This document shows positions 44,595-53,398 of a stretch of DNA of 64,000 bases, piece after piece (the first letter of the stretch is position 1; each line of letters starts with the position of its first letter). The stretch covers positions 226,097 to 290,096 of the forward strand of contig NZ_VDMB01000002.1 of the NCBI RefSeq assembly GCF_006175995.1, given 5' to 3'. The notes below the pieces were generated by a model. That model was given only the letters and a program-made list of their open reading frames with translations. It was not told the origin of the DNA and made no database searches. Both the position numbers and the translations under genes were made by a program. The DNA comes from Desulfobotulus mexicanus (GTDB taxonomy: Bacteria; Desulfobacterota; Desulfobacteria; Desulfobacterales; ASO4-4).

Positions 44595-45734
44595 ATGAAA
44601 AAATCATTAATATTAGTATTGACGCTGTTAATCTTATTTTTTGGGGCTGTATCGCTTTTCGCGTTGGAACAGAAGCTCTATGACTCCCATGTACATCTGA
44701 CAAATTATGTTCAGGAGGGTCCTGATATGATAGATTTTTTAGATATCATGGACCGTTACGGTGTTCAGAGGGCTGCCGTTTTCGGTATTCCTTTACAGCA
44801 GGAGTGGAACATGCATATGGACGAGAGCCGTCCTCTTTATTATCTGAACACAGATGGCCGTCTATATTATTACAGTGCTGTAGATGCCTTTATTGCCCGC
44901 CAGTATCTGGCACTGAGTACAGAACAGCAGAAAAGATTTGATCCCATGATATGCGGTTTTAAGCCCTCAGATGGCAATGCTGTGGAGCATATAGTGAATA
45001 TGCTGCAGATCTACCCTGGAGTCTTTAGTGGTATAGGTGAGTTCACTGTTTTCAAGGAGGTTGTCTCTGCAAAAACCTATGGTAAGGCAGTAACTTTCAA
45101 TGAGCCTGCCCTGGACAGAATTTTTGCCCTTGCTGGCAAGGTCGGCTTGGTGGTTAATATTCACAGTGATATTGATGCCATGTCGCCGGATCCCTCCCTT
45201 GGAGGGCGTCCCAGATATTTTGACAGCTTTCTTGCCCTGGTAAAACGACATCCTGATACAACGGTTATCTGGGCACATACTGGTCTTGGCCGTTTTGTCA
45301 GGCCATCAGCAGAGCATCTTCAGCTGCTGCGCATGGCACTTGATGGAAGCCCTAATCTTAATATGGATATCTCCTGGTCTGTGCTGGCAGAAACAATTAC
45401 TTCCAGCAAAGAAAGCCTTTCTTCCTGGTCTGCTCTGCTTTCTGATTATCCCGACAGATTTCTTTTTGGTACGGATGCTGTATCTCCCTCAAGTGAAAAG
45501 TATGGCAGAGAGCTTTCCATGTATGATGAATTGTGGAAGAAGCTGCCTGAAAAAGTTGCTCTGAAGGTGCGCTGGCAGAATCACAAAAGAATTTTTGATA
45601 AGGCAAATGAGCGGGTTCGCAGCTGGGAACAGAAATATATAAGGGAGCTGAGTCCTGAAATTAACTGGCCCTGGGCTGCAGAGCCTGCTGCTGATCTTTT
45701 GGTACCGGTCGAGGTAGGTGATTCCTGCCTGTAA
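44595..45734 (+). CDS. Exported amidohydrolase-2 family protein
   Basis: A 379-residue precursor with a signal peptide (about 1-24, ending SLFALEQ) and a TIM-barrel metal-dependent hydrolase of the amidohydrolase-2 (decarboxylase-like) group. Metal and catalytic candidates are DSHVHL near 31-36, Glu in GIGEF, NIHSD, WAHTGLG and FGTDAVS. Substrate is unknown; the preceding NCS1 permease suggests a ring compound. GGAGGAAG precedes the ATG. A remnant of a similar Tat-exported protein occurs 3.5 kb upstream. Confidence 0.82.
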   Translation: MKKSLILVLTLLILFFGAVSLFALEQKLYDSHVHLTNYVQEGPDMIDFLDIMDRYGVQRAAVFGIPLQQEWNMHMDESRPLYYLNTDGRLYYYSAVDAFIARQYLALSTEQQKRFDPMICGFKPSDGNAVEHIVNMLQIYPGVFSGIGEFTVFKEVVSAKTYGKAVTFNEPALDRIFALAGKVGLVVNIHSDIDAMSPDPSLGGRPRYFDSFLALVKRHPDTTVIWAHTGLGRFVRPSAEHLQLLRMALDGSPNLNMDISWSVLAETITSSKESLSSWSALLSDYPDRFLFGTDAVSPSSEKYGRELSMYDELWKKLPEKVALKVRWQNHKRIFDKANERVRSWEQKYIRELSPEINWPWAAEPAADLLVPVEVGDSCL

Positions 45735-45744
45735 AATATTTGAT

Positions 45745-45915
45745 TTTTTCGTCTTTCTTTATTTTGGAACGTATAGAACTGACATAGATCAGCGCTAGGA
45801 ATTGTAAGAACAACCTTCCATCCATTGCGGATGCAGAGTGAACTCGAATCCGCTTCATATCCATATGATTTTTGAGGTCGTAAAACAGTTCTCTACAACA
45901 TCCTTTATAGTTACA
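45745..45915 (-). pseudogene. C-terminal remnant of an IS1634/IS4-like transposase
   Basis: The minus strand reads YDLKNHMDMKRIRVHSASAM and then DGRLFLQFLALIYVSSIRS, a pattern I know from the end of IS1634-type DDE transposases. An upstream piece VENCF is in another frame, so the fragment is also frame-broken. No element ends are visible. Confidence 0.65.
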
Positions 45916-45951
45916 TTTTTCGGGAATTGAGGATAAAATGTAGAATTGCCC

Positions 45952-46947
45952 TTATTCGGGCTTTAGGCAGCCAAGAATGATGGAATACAGGTATCCACTT
46001 GTTAAATCTGGATTTTGACCACCTGTATATTTGATAAGTTGGCGTGATTCTAACATCTTGCCCCATGTCCATATGTCTATATTATTATGAAAACCAGTGT
46101 TGTTGATTTTTCTGACAATAACAACCCAGTGCACAAAATCAGGTTCCCCCTGCTTTTTAGATGGGCATTTTATCTGGGGTATCTCGGGTATCTGGGGGGG
46201 GGGAGGATCGATCCACCTCGGATAATTTACGGCAGCAATGACAAAGGGTCCATCATTTTTCTTTTCACGGAACCATGTATTTAGCCTGTCTATCATGCTT
46301 TTTGAGTCGGTAATGTTCGGGATGAAATAAAGTTCTTTAACAGCTATGATATCGGTTAAAAGGAGTTGAATCCCCATTTCAGTGAATGCCAGATCACCAT
46401 ACTTCGAGTTCACAGGAACCCCTTTTTGGAGAAATAATTCCGTAAATTTTTTCTGCTCCTCATAAAGTGGGGGGTTGATTATTTTTAGCATCTTAGCCAG
46501 AGTACGGCTGACAATGAAATCAAGTTTTGCATGGGGTTTTATAGAGTTAACTTTGGCGGTCTTTGCTTTATACTGTTTAATACGGCCAGCCAGGAGAACA
46601 TTGATCTCCGGGGTTTCACCCCCCATGGCTACCGGAGCATCTGTAACGCTTTTCATTATGGTCTTATATTCAGCTTGTCCCGGCTTGATTTTTACCGGAG
46701 CCATGATGTTGGAAGTACTGCCGATAAAATCTACATTATTGAAAATGGCCCGGAGTAACTCCAGAAAGCGTGCTGGCTGGAACGAAAGCATTACGAAAAT
46801 TACTGATGCCTGTCCGCATACACCAAAGACATTCTGATCAAGGGTGGTAGGATCAGTAATAAGTTCAACGGCCCGTGCTGCATAGTCATTGAAAAGTTTC
46901 AGTTCTGAAAGTCTTTCTATGGCCTTTGTGCTGCCTTGCTTCTGTCC
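45952..46947 (-). pseudogene. Papain-like cysteine protease domain lacking a proper start
   Basis: A 331-codon open frame with a papain-order pair: Cys in FGVCGQASVIF (46816 region) and His in DFVHWVVIVRKI, followed by DIWTWGK, as in C39/C47-like peptidases. A Pro-rich IDPPPPQIPEIP loop lies between. The first ATG (46791) is after the catalytic Cys, and the frame between the in-phase stop at 46948-46950 and that ATG has no ATG, GTG or TTG. The frame just upstream (46917-47528) overlaps it in the -1 phase, so the two are best read as one gene of about 530 codons broken by a single frameshift within 46917-46947. Confidence 0.6.
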
Positions 46948-47528
46948 TTACCTGTCCATGAATTTTTTTCTTTTATTTCAATCCCTGCCTTTGTCTTAAA
47001 CTCCATCATATTTGCAGCTTTTGTTTTACCAGCCAGAATGGTCAGTGCTTCTTTGAAGGATACCTTTTTCAGGACATCGAGGTAGGAATTTGCCTTTATT
47101 TCGGAAAGGGATTCTCTGCAGTGATAAACAAAGACTTTTTCCAGCATAAAGATCCAGTAGGATTTATGCCTTTTTTCCAGAAGATCTTTGCTGTATAGAA
47201 GATTTTTCTGGATTTTGTAATAAACCGGAGTGTCTGTTTCATGAGAATAGAGCCTGATAAGGATGCTGCCTCCCCGCAGATCCTTCATGGCGTTTATTGA
47301 AAAATCAGGTTCCATGATTTTAGCAAAGCTAAGGGCAAGAAAGAAATTCTCCGATCTTCCGATGTCATAAATACTGGGTGAATTCTGGAAAAGATCCTGT
47401 TTGCTGTACCAGTGGCTGATTGTACTCCAAGAATACTCTTTGCCGGAGGCAATGACGGTATCAGCAAGTTCTGTTGCCTTTAGATTTGTTGTATCAAGGT
47501 TTCCGTCCTTATGTTGGTATGGTATCAT
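46917..47528 (-). CDS. N-terminal part of the frame-broken papain-like protein
   Basis: A 203-residue frame starting MIPYQHKDGNLDTT and ending shortly after NSWTGKDRSKAAQ. No signal peptide. I see no known family in this part; SWSTISHWYSKQDLFQNSPS and a YHCRESLSEIK segment are the only notable features. It runs into the -1 frame of the protease-like domain (45952-46947). Independent function of this piece cannot be excluded. Confidence 0.6.
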   Translation of the reverse strand: MIPYQHKDGNLDTTNLKATELADTVIASGKEYSWSTISHWYSKQDLFQNSPSIYDIGRSENFFLALSFAKIMEPDFSINAMKDLRGGSILIRLYSHETDTPVYYKIQKNLLYSKDLLEKRHKSYWIFMLEKVFVYHCRESLSEIKANSYLDVLKKVSFKEALTILAGKTKAANMMEFKTKAGIEIKEKNSWTGKDRSKAAQRP

Positions 47529-47570
47529 CTTTAACCTCGTTCAGTTCAGGTTTTAGTTTATTTTCAAGTA

Positions 47571-47706
47571 ACTTCTGAGTAACTTATATTTAGCTCTTTT
47601 AATTCAGAAGCTTAAAAAATGGTAATTATCCATCACTGATCGAAATGAGTTTGAATACGGCACAAGTTATTCTATGACAAGATGCCGTAGCAGGGCGTGA
47701 GCTGCT
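47571..47706. repeat. Repeat R2, copy 3 (inverted)
   Basis: The reverse complement gives GCAGCTCACGCCCTGCTACGG, CTTGTCATAGAATAACTTG, TTAAAAGAGCTAAATATAAG and TTACTCAGAAG in the R2 order. The stretch 47529-48097 has no intact gene: it holds this copy, a broken fourth copy and an IS110 remnant. Confidence 0.8.
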
Positions 47707-48003
47707 TCTGAGTAACTTGGCTATAGTTCTTTAATTCGAGATGTTACAGTGTGGCCACTTGCCCCTCACTGGTCGAAACGAGCTTGAATCCGAGGTCTTT
47801 TGCCTTGTGCAGTTGCAGGTGTTAATGCCACATAAAATAAGCCAATCGGCCAGACGTTCAAGATCATCCGTGAAGGTTGAGAATTTTCGGACTGGATCAG
47901 GTTCAATCCCTTTTGGAATTGCTACAAAACCGTAGCGGATTTGGGGGCAAACAATAAGTTGCTCTATGACAGGACGCTGTAATACGGCGTGCGTTGCTTC
48001 TGG
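47707..48003. repeat. Repeat R2, copy 4, interrupted (inverted)
   Basis: The outer parts (GTAACTTGGCTATAGTTC at the left; AGTTGCTCTATGACAGGACG and GCGTGCGTTGCTTCTGGG at the right) are R2-like, separated by about 130 bases encoding an IS110-type transposase fragment. Confidence 0.6.
47815..47942 (-). pseudogene. N-terminal remnant of an IS110-family transposase
   Basis: The minus strand reads GFVAIPKGIEPDPVRKFST, FTDDLERLADWLILCGINT, which matches the DEDD-type IS110 pattern (ValAlaIlePro ... ProValArgArgPhe ... AspLeuxxLeuAlaAspTrpLeu). Only about 43 codons remain. Confidence 0.7.
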
Positions 48004-48097
48004 GAGGTTTAAAATTTTATTTGAAATTCAAATGGTTAAAAAACAGAAAATCACCAGGTTCCCACTTCCCACCTGTCTTTAAATCAGTTTTAAAAAA

Positions 48098-49385
48098 TCA
48101 GCTGCTAAGCAGCATTCCCAATGCATAAGAAAAAAGCAGAATGATTCCTATGAATAAAATCAGTATATTGGATGATTTTTTTAATATCACTAAGCCTTTA
48201 ACCTTCACAAGAATGCCAATAGGCAGAATAAATAGAAATACTGCGATAAGGGGGGCCACAAAAAGACCGAAAATATTCATAACCGATGGGTTAAGAAAAG
48301 CAAGGAACCATAAAGATAGATAAATAAATAAATAAATGCAGAAAAAGATCCTGCTTTTTTTTTGTTAGATTATCTTTCTTTTCATCCTTTTTAAAAAATG
48401 GCAGTGCTTTTTTCAGAATTTCTGCACCTGATTCCTTAACAGCAAAAAATACTCCGATAAAAGATGTTGCCAGGGCAGCAATTCCAACTATTACACCGAT
48501 ATTAACAAGTATGGGCGAAATTCCATCCTTGAAACTTAAAATGGTCAGGGCATTCAGGTTTTCAGCTATGGCAAAGGCAAATTCTTCAGGCTTCAGAGAA
48601 AAAAGACAGGAGTATACAAAAAACAGTACAAAAAAGAGAAGAAGAACTGAAGTTTTTAAAACTATGGTTTGAAGTTTTAAAAGAGTATCATCCTTAATCC
48701 AGCCATCATGCCCACGAAATGATCTTATCATAGAAGATATGGTTGGAAAAAAGACAAAGGATAAAACAAGAATGGGCAGTATTTTTAAAAGATCCCTTGC
48801 AAAACCCATTGGTTCAGGTACCAAGAAAAAACTAGAAAGATTCCAGAAAGGAATCAGATAAATGGAAATGGCAAAAAGTAAAATGATAATGACCGATGAA
48901 AGAAAACTCATCACAGCAAGTACGATCTTTTTATCTATCATCTGAATAAAGGCAAAAACAAATAATATTGCAAGGCTAAGAAAAGGTCCTTTGGCCCAGT
49001 TTGACTCACTTATACCAATGTGAACAAAATAGGCTCCAAGATTGGCATTAAGCCCAAGGAGATAGGACAGAAGAACCGCATAAAAGGTAATAAAAAATAC
49101 TGCCACCACCAAAAGACCTGAAAAACGACCAAGAAAATGTGCCACCACACCAGTATAATCCAGATTTGCTCTTTCAACTATTAGAAGACTGATAACTGAA
49201 TTGTGAGAATAGTAAATAATCGGCAGGATGAAAATGGATAAAATAATCATGGCCCATACTCCCGATATCCCAGCTTCCAGAGGAAGATATAAAATACCAG
49301 CACCTACAGCAGTGCCAAACAGAGTAAGAATCCATGGCAAAGATCTCTCTTCCACCCTAATCTTTCTTTCAGTTTCAGAATTCAT
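48098..49385 (-). pseudogene. Amino-acid permease (HAAAP/SdaC-like), frame broken at a tetranucleotide repeat
   Basis: The first 350 codons encode a multi-helix aromatic/serine-type amino-acid permease (TLFGTAVGAGILYLPLEAG near residue 22-40 is the family start). At (AAAT)4, 48322-48337, the frame changes and stops after 14 aberrant residues at 48291. The continuation lies in the +1 phase: WFLAFLNPSVMNIFGLFVAP to a stop at 48098, the normal C-terminal end of the family. Three repeat units instead of four would restore a 427-residue protein of usual length. Either phase-variable expression or a recent frameshift. Confidence 0.8.
48322..48337. repeat. (AAAT)4 microsatellite inside the permease gene
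   Basis: Four perfect AAAT units, preceded by GATAGAT, at the exact point of frame loss. Loss of one unit (4 bases) puts the two parts of the permease in the same phase. Confidence 0.85.
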
Positions 49386-49472
49386 GATAAGGTCAAGTCC
49401 TTTTCAAAATAAAGATAAAAATTCAAAGATAAAGAAGGGTAAAGCAGTTTTTTACAGATTCTGGCATAAGGA

Positions 49473-50234
49473 TCAGCTTTGATAACGATTGAGCTGACGG
49501 ATCTGGTCCAGCTGGGCATGGTGGATGAAGCGGCTTAAGATCTCTTCACTTTCTGGTTTCATTTTCAGAAACTGAAGGCCGACAAGGGCTGCATTTTCGT
49601 TGAAATGGGTATTGATCCTGGCAATTGAAGCGATACATGCAACTTTTTCAATTATCACTTTTTCGTCTTCGGAATGTTTGAGGGCCATCCCCAAAGTAAA
49701 CGTTGTACCTGTTTCAGTCTTCAGCAGTGGATTGGCCCGGTCAGCGGTTTTTTTGGGTACCACAATGCCTATGCCTGTAATGGAAAGGTCGAGAATGGAA
49801 AAATCCTTTCCAAAGGTGTATTCTCTATCTTTTAAAATTATTTTTGCAAAAATGGAGTAATTTTTACCCGGAGACATGCGAAAGGCAGATCGGATATTGA
49901 CTTCGCTTATCTTGCCCATATACTCTATAAAAACAGCCTCTTCCTTAGTGTCCTTGGAAAGGGCGTAGTCTCTGCTGATACCTGAAATTTTGCATTTGAG
50001 ACCAAGTCGTTTTTTTTCTCTTTTTTCCCCAATCACGAGGGTGGTCACATGCATTTCATCAAAGGAGGTATTGGGCAGGATACGTGGTGTGGTCTGGGCT
50101 ATGATGAGTTCATTTTTTGTATAGGTGGCATCATAAATGATGGACGCCCGGACCAGAGGCGAAAGGGAGTTGAGGTTGAAAACTACATCAATTCCCCTTC
50201 CCGGAGAAAATAGTTTTTCGGGGCTGTCCGTCAT
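49473..50234 (-). CDS. PilZ-domain protein, paralogue 2
   Basis: A 253-residue soluble protein with a C-terminal PilZ domain, the c-di-GMP receptor fold: NIRSAFRMSPG near 120 (basic binding motif region) and DLSITGIGIVVP near 151-162 (D-x-S-x-x-G). The N-terminal 110 residues resemble a YcgR-type flagellar-brake N-domain (FSPGRGIDVVFNLN). It is about half identical to its upstream neighbour and lies 72 bases downstream of it, so the pair arose by tandem duplication. Target is unknown; flagellar or surface-polysaccharide control is typical. Confidence 0.82.
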   Translation of the reverse strand: MTDSPEKLFSPGRGIDVVFNLNSLSPLVRASIIYDATYTKNELIIAQTTPRILPNTSFDEMHVTTLVIGEKREKKRLGLKCKISGISRDYALSKDTKEEAVFIEYMGKISEVNIRSAFRMSPGKNYSIFAKIILKDREYTFGKDFSILDLSITGIGIVVPKKTADRANPLLKTETGTTFTLGMALKHSEDEKVIIEKVACIASIARINTHFNENAALVGLQFLKMKPESEEILSRFIHHAQLDQIRQLNRYQS

Positions 50235-50306
50235 GGGTAAAAATCCTGGGGTTAATTCTGTTTAAAAGGTTGAAAGTTTTTTTTGCAGCTTCGATCTGCT
50301 GATGAA

Positions 50307-51062
50307 TTAATATCTGCTGAGCTGCCGGATTTCCTCCAGTTGGGCTTCATGTATAAAGCGCATCAGAGATTCTTCTCCTTCAGATACCATTTTTATAAAA
50401 TGCAGACCAAGGACACCGGCATTTTTATTATAATGGGGATTGGCTCTGGCAACCTTACCTGCACAAACTACCTTTTCTCTGGCGATTCTGTTTCCTTTGG
50501 GATAGCTGAGGACCATGCCCAGAGCAATGGGGGTGCCGTTTTTAAGATTTAAAAGGGCTGTATTGTCGTTATCTCTGTTTTTGGGAGCCACCAGGCCCAC
50601 TCCCGTAACGGAAAGATCCCTGATGGAAAAATCTTTTCCGCAAATATATTCTTTTCCATTGTAGAGCAGTTTTGCAAATACAGGAAAATTTTTACCCGGT
50701 GAGATCCGGTAACCGGAGCGTATATTGATTTCCTGTATATCTTTTTCATGGTGGAGAAGAATAACTTCCGGCTCACTGCCATCGGAAAGGAGATAGTTTT
50801 TTTGAAAGTCTTTGATCCGGCATTTGAAGCCATACCGTTTCTTCCCACCGCTTTTTTCCCGCATCAGGGTTGTGACATGTATATCTTCAAATGAAGCTGT
50901 TCTTGAAATAGTTGGTATGGTTTGGGATATGATCAGCTCCTGTTTTGAAAAAGAGACATCCAGAAGCATGGCTGACCGAATCAGAGGGTACTGGGAATTG
51001 AGATTAAAAACGACATCAATACCTGTGCCGGGCAGAAGAGTTTTTTCAGGCTTGTCCGTCAT
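50307..51062 (-). CDS. PilZ-domain protein, paralogue 1
   Basis: A 251-residue protein parallel over its whole length to the next gene: LLPGTGIDVVFNLNSQYPL at the start, NIRSGYRISPGKN near 121, DLSVTGVGLVAPK near 152 and FIHEAQLEEIRQLSRY at the end. As in most YcgR-like proteins the N-terminal domain would contact a target while PilZ binds c-di-GMP. The differences between the two copies in the binding-motif region (SGYRIS versus SAFRMS) may tune affinity. Confidence 0.82.
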   Translation of the reverse strand: MTDKPEKTLLPGTGIDVVFNLNSQYPLIRSAMLLDVSFSKQELIISQTIPTISRTASFEDIHVTTLMREKSGGKKRYGFKCRIKDFQKNYLLSDGSEPEVILLHHEKDIQEINIRSGYRISPGKNFPVFAKLLYNGKEYICGKDFSIRDLSVTGVGLVAPKNRDNDNTALLNLKNGTPIALGMVLSYPKGNRIAREKVVCAGKVARANPHYNKNAGVLGLHFIKMVSEGEESLMRFIHEAQLEEIRQLSRY

Positions 51063-51297
51063 GACTTATCCTGCTTTAGGGTCCATTGATCCTGTTCTTT
51101 CTGGAAGAGTAATGCAGTCACATGATATAAAAAAGTATTTATCACATAAAAAGGATGCAGGGCAAATAAAGATTTTTTTATTCGTTTTTGTTGTTACAGC
51201 CTACAAATTCTGTACAGAATTCAAAATCCTTAAAAAAGTATTTTGCTTTTTCAAAGGGCGTGGGATTACATGGTGAGTCATGGGCAAAGCTTTGATT

Positions 51298-51345
51298 AGA
51301 AACGATTGCAAGGTACCGGAGTGGCTGCCTTCAGTGGTGCTTCAA
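51298..51345. repeat. Repeat R1, degenerate inverted copy E
   Basis: GAAACGATTGCAAGGT matches the inverted R1 end exactly, then similarity fades (GTGGCTGCC, GTGGTGC). It lies in the 534-base gap between the PilZ genes and aor, which otherwise holds only the riboswitch. Confidence 0.45.
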
Positions 51346-51441
51346 GGTAGAATTATTTTTGGTGCAAGGTAGCAGGCTTGTAAGTTTCATCAAATTTTGG
51401 CAGATTAACAGGAACTTGGATTTGCAGCAATGATTCTGGAT

Positions 51442-51540
51442 CAGGGATGCGAATCCGCTCCGAGCCCGGAGACCTAAAAGGTGTCGGCCCGCCTCATGGA
51501 TTCGGGACGGGGTGCAGCTGGAAACGGCTGTGCCACCCTG
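51442..51540 (+). promoter_or_regulatory. Moco/Tuco-type riboswitch before aor
   Basis: The leader folds as a closed multibranch: CAGGG (51442-51446) with CCCTG (51536-51540); CGAATCC (51450-51456) with GGATTCG (51498-51504) enclosing CTCCG/CGGAG (51458-51462, 51467-51471) and ACC-TAAAA-GGT (51472-51482); then CAGCTG-GAAA-CGGCTG (51515-51530), a GNRA-capped hairpin that could dock on the CCTAAAAGG segment. This organisation and the position before a tungsten/molybdopterin enzyme fit the Moco RNA motif. A CTCCT at 51555-51559 could pair with the AGGAGG ribosome site and form the switch. Confidence 0.65.
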
Positions 51541-51596
51541 CTGGAAAGGAGTTCTCCTACCTAAGGCCGGTCTTTCTTTATGAAAGGAGGATCGCC

Positions 51597-53333
51597 ATGT
51601 CTGATCGTATCCTGCGCATTGACATGACTTCCGGATCCACTGTTTTTGAAGCCGTACCCGAAGCGTGGGCAGGTCTTGGGGGCAGGGGGCTTACCTCTGC
51701 CATTGTAGCTGCTGAAGTGCCTCCGACCTGCCATCCTTTAGGTAAAAACAACAAGCTCGTCTTTGCCCCCGGTCTTCTATCCGGAACCAGGGCGGCCAAC
51801 TCAGGCCGTCTTTCCGCAGGAGCAAAAAGCCCTTTAACCGGAACCATCAAAGAGAGCAATGCAGGTGGTACTTCTGCGCGCATGCTTGCCCTTATGGGTA
51901 TTAAAGCCATTATTATTGAAGGAATGCCGGAAGAAAAAAAACTCTTTGGTATCCATCTTACCCATGACAGTGTCCGAATTGTGGAAACGGATATGATTGG
52001 CGCCGGAAACTTCAGTGTAGTGGAAAAGCTTTCCGGGGAAGAAGGCGGCAAGGCCGGTGTTATTTCCATAGGTCCTGCCGGTGAAATGGCCATGCCTTCT
52101 GCCAATATTTCCGTGAAAGACCCCCAGGGTCGTGTGCGGAGTCTGGGCCGTGGTGGCCTTGGTGCTGTGATGGGTTCCAAGGGTATTAAATATTTAAGTA
52201 TAGATCCTTCTGATGCTCCGGGTATCAGCTATGCCGATGAAAATGCTTTCAAGGAAGCTTCAAAGGTATTTGCCAAGGCTTTGACTGAACACCCTGTCAG
52301 TGGTGAGGGGCTTCCCACCTATGGTACAAATGTTCTTCTCAATGTCCTCCATGAAGCCGGCGGTCTCCCAACCCGGAATTTCCGTACGGGTAGTTTTGAT
52401 GGACATGAAGGGATCTCCGGTGAAACCATGCATGCCCGCATTGAGGAAAGGGGTGGAGAGGGCAGGGTGCGCCACTCCTGTCATCCCGGTTGCGTGATCC
52501 AGTGCTCTCAGGTGTATCCCGATAAAAACGGCAAGGTAAAAGCCAGCGGTTTTGAATATGAGAGCGTTTGGGCCATGGGAGCCAACTGCGGTATTGATGA
52601 TCTGGACGCCCTTGCCGAAGCGGATCATATGCTCGATGATATAGGTATGGATACCATAGAGTTTGGCGTCACCATGGGAGTTGCCATGGAAGCAGGCATT
52701 CTGTCCTTTGGGGATGCTGCAGGCATGCTGCGGATTCTCAAAGAAGAGGTGGCAAAGGGCAGCCCCCTCGGCCGTCTTGTGGGTGCAGGTGCCGAATGCC
52801 TTGGCAAGGCCTATGGAATGCGAAGGGTTCCCACGGTTAAGGGGCAGTCTATTCCTGCCTATGATCCCAGATCCGTCAAGGGAATGGGTATTACCTATGC
52901 CACTTCCACAATGGGTGCGGATCATACGGCCGGTTACACCGTTACTTCCAACATTCTGAATGTGGGTGGCATGGTGGATCCCCTTAAAAAAGAGGGGCAG
53001 GTGGAGTTGTCACGCAACCTGCAGATTGCCACGGCAGCCATCGATTCCACAGGACTTTGTCTGTTTGTGGCTTTCCCCGTTCTGGATATTCCGGAATCTT
53101 TCAATGCCATTGTGGATATGCTCAATGCCCGTTTCGGACTTTCTCTGACGGGGGATGATGTGTCAGCCCTTGGCACTTCCATTCTTAAAACCGAAAGGGA
53201 ATTCAACCGCAAGGCCGGATTTACCGAGGCAGCTGACAGGCTTCCTGAGTTTTTCAGTGAAGAAACCCTGCCGCCCCATAATACTATCTGGGATTTCAGT
53301 GATGCTGAAGTGGATGCATTCTGGGAATTCTGA
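51597..53333 (+). CDS. aor: Aldehyde:ferredoxin oxidoreductase (tungsten-type)
   Basis: A 578-residue AOR-family enzyme oxidising aldehydes to acids (or reducing acids) with ferredoxin, using a bis-pterin W or Mo cofactor and one [4Fe-4S] cluster. Features: AGAKSPLTGTIKESNAGG near 73-90 (pterin contact region), cluster cysteines in HSCHPGCVIQCSQ near 299-311 and DSTGLC near 497, and AYDPRSVKGMG near 420. The start at 51597 follows GAAAGGAGG by 6 bases. It is preceded by a riboswitch and followed, after a terminator-like hairpin, by MoaD- and ThiF-like genes, which probably serve its cofactor. Confidence 0.92.
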   Translation: MSDRILRIDMTSGSTVFEAVPEAWAGLGGRGLTSAIVAAEVPPTCHPLGKNNKLVFAPGLLSGTRAANSGRLSAGAKSPLTGTIKESNAGGTSARMLALMGIKAIIIEGMPEEKKLFGIHLTHDSVRIVETDMIGAGNFSVVEKLSGEEGGKAGVISIGPAGEMAMPSANISVKDPQGRVRSLGRGGLGAVMGSKGIKYLSIDPSDAPGISYADENAFKEASKVFAKALTEHPVSGEGLPTYGTNVLLNVLHEAGGLPTRNFRTGSFDGHEGISGETMHARIEERGGEGRVRHSCHPGCVIQCSQVYPDKNGKVKASGFEYESVWAMGANCGIDDLDALAEADHMLDDIGMDTIEFGVTMGVAMEAGILSFGDAAGMLRILKEEVAKGSPLGRLVGAGAECLGKAYGMRRVPTVKGQSIPAYDPRSVKGMGITYATSTMGADHTAGYTVTSNILNVGGMVDPLKKEGQVELSRNLQIATAAIDSTGLCLFVAFPVLDIPESFNAIVDMLNARFGLSLTGDDVSALGTSILKTEREFNRKAGFTEAADRLPEFFSEETLPPHNTIWDFSDAEVDAFWEF

Positions 53334-53354
53334 TTTTTTAAAATAAACGAAAAG

Positions 53355-53385
53355 GACCTGTCTTTATTTTGGCAGGTCTTTTTTT
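53355..53385 (+). terminator. Intrinsic terminator between aor and the MoaD-like gene
   Basis: GACCTGTC (53355-53362) pairs with GGCAGGTC (53371-53378, one G-T pair), followed by seven T. It should reduce transcription of the two downstream genes relative to aor. Confidence 0.75.
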
Positions 53386-53398
53386 ATGGAGGAATTCC

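Noticed and set aside
46948..46995. A-AAA-AAT slip heptamer as a programmed frameshift joining the two papain-like frames
   Set aside because: The -1 frame meets a TAA (46948-46950) before reaching the protease domain, so a slip here cannot join them.
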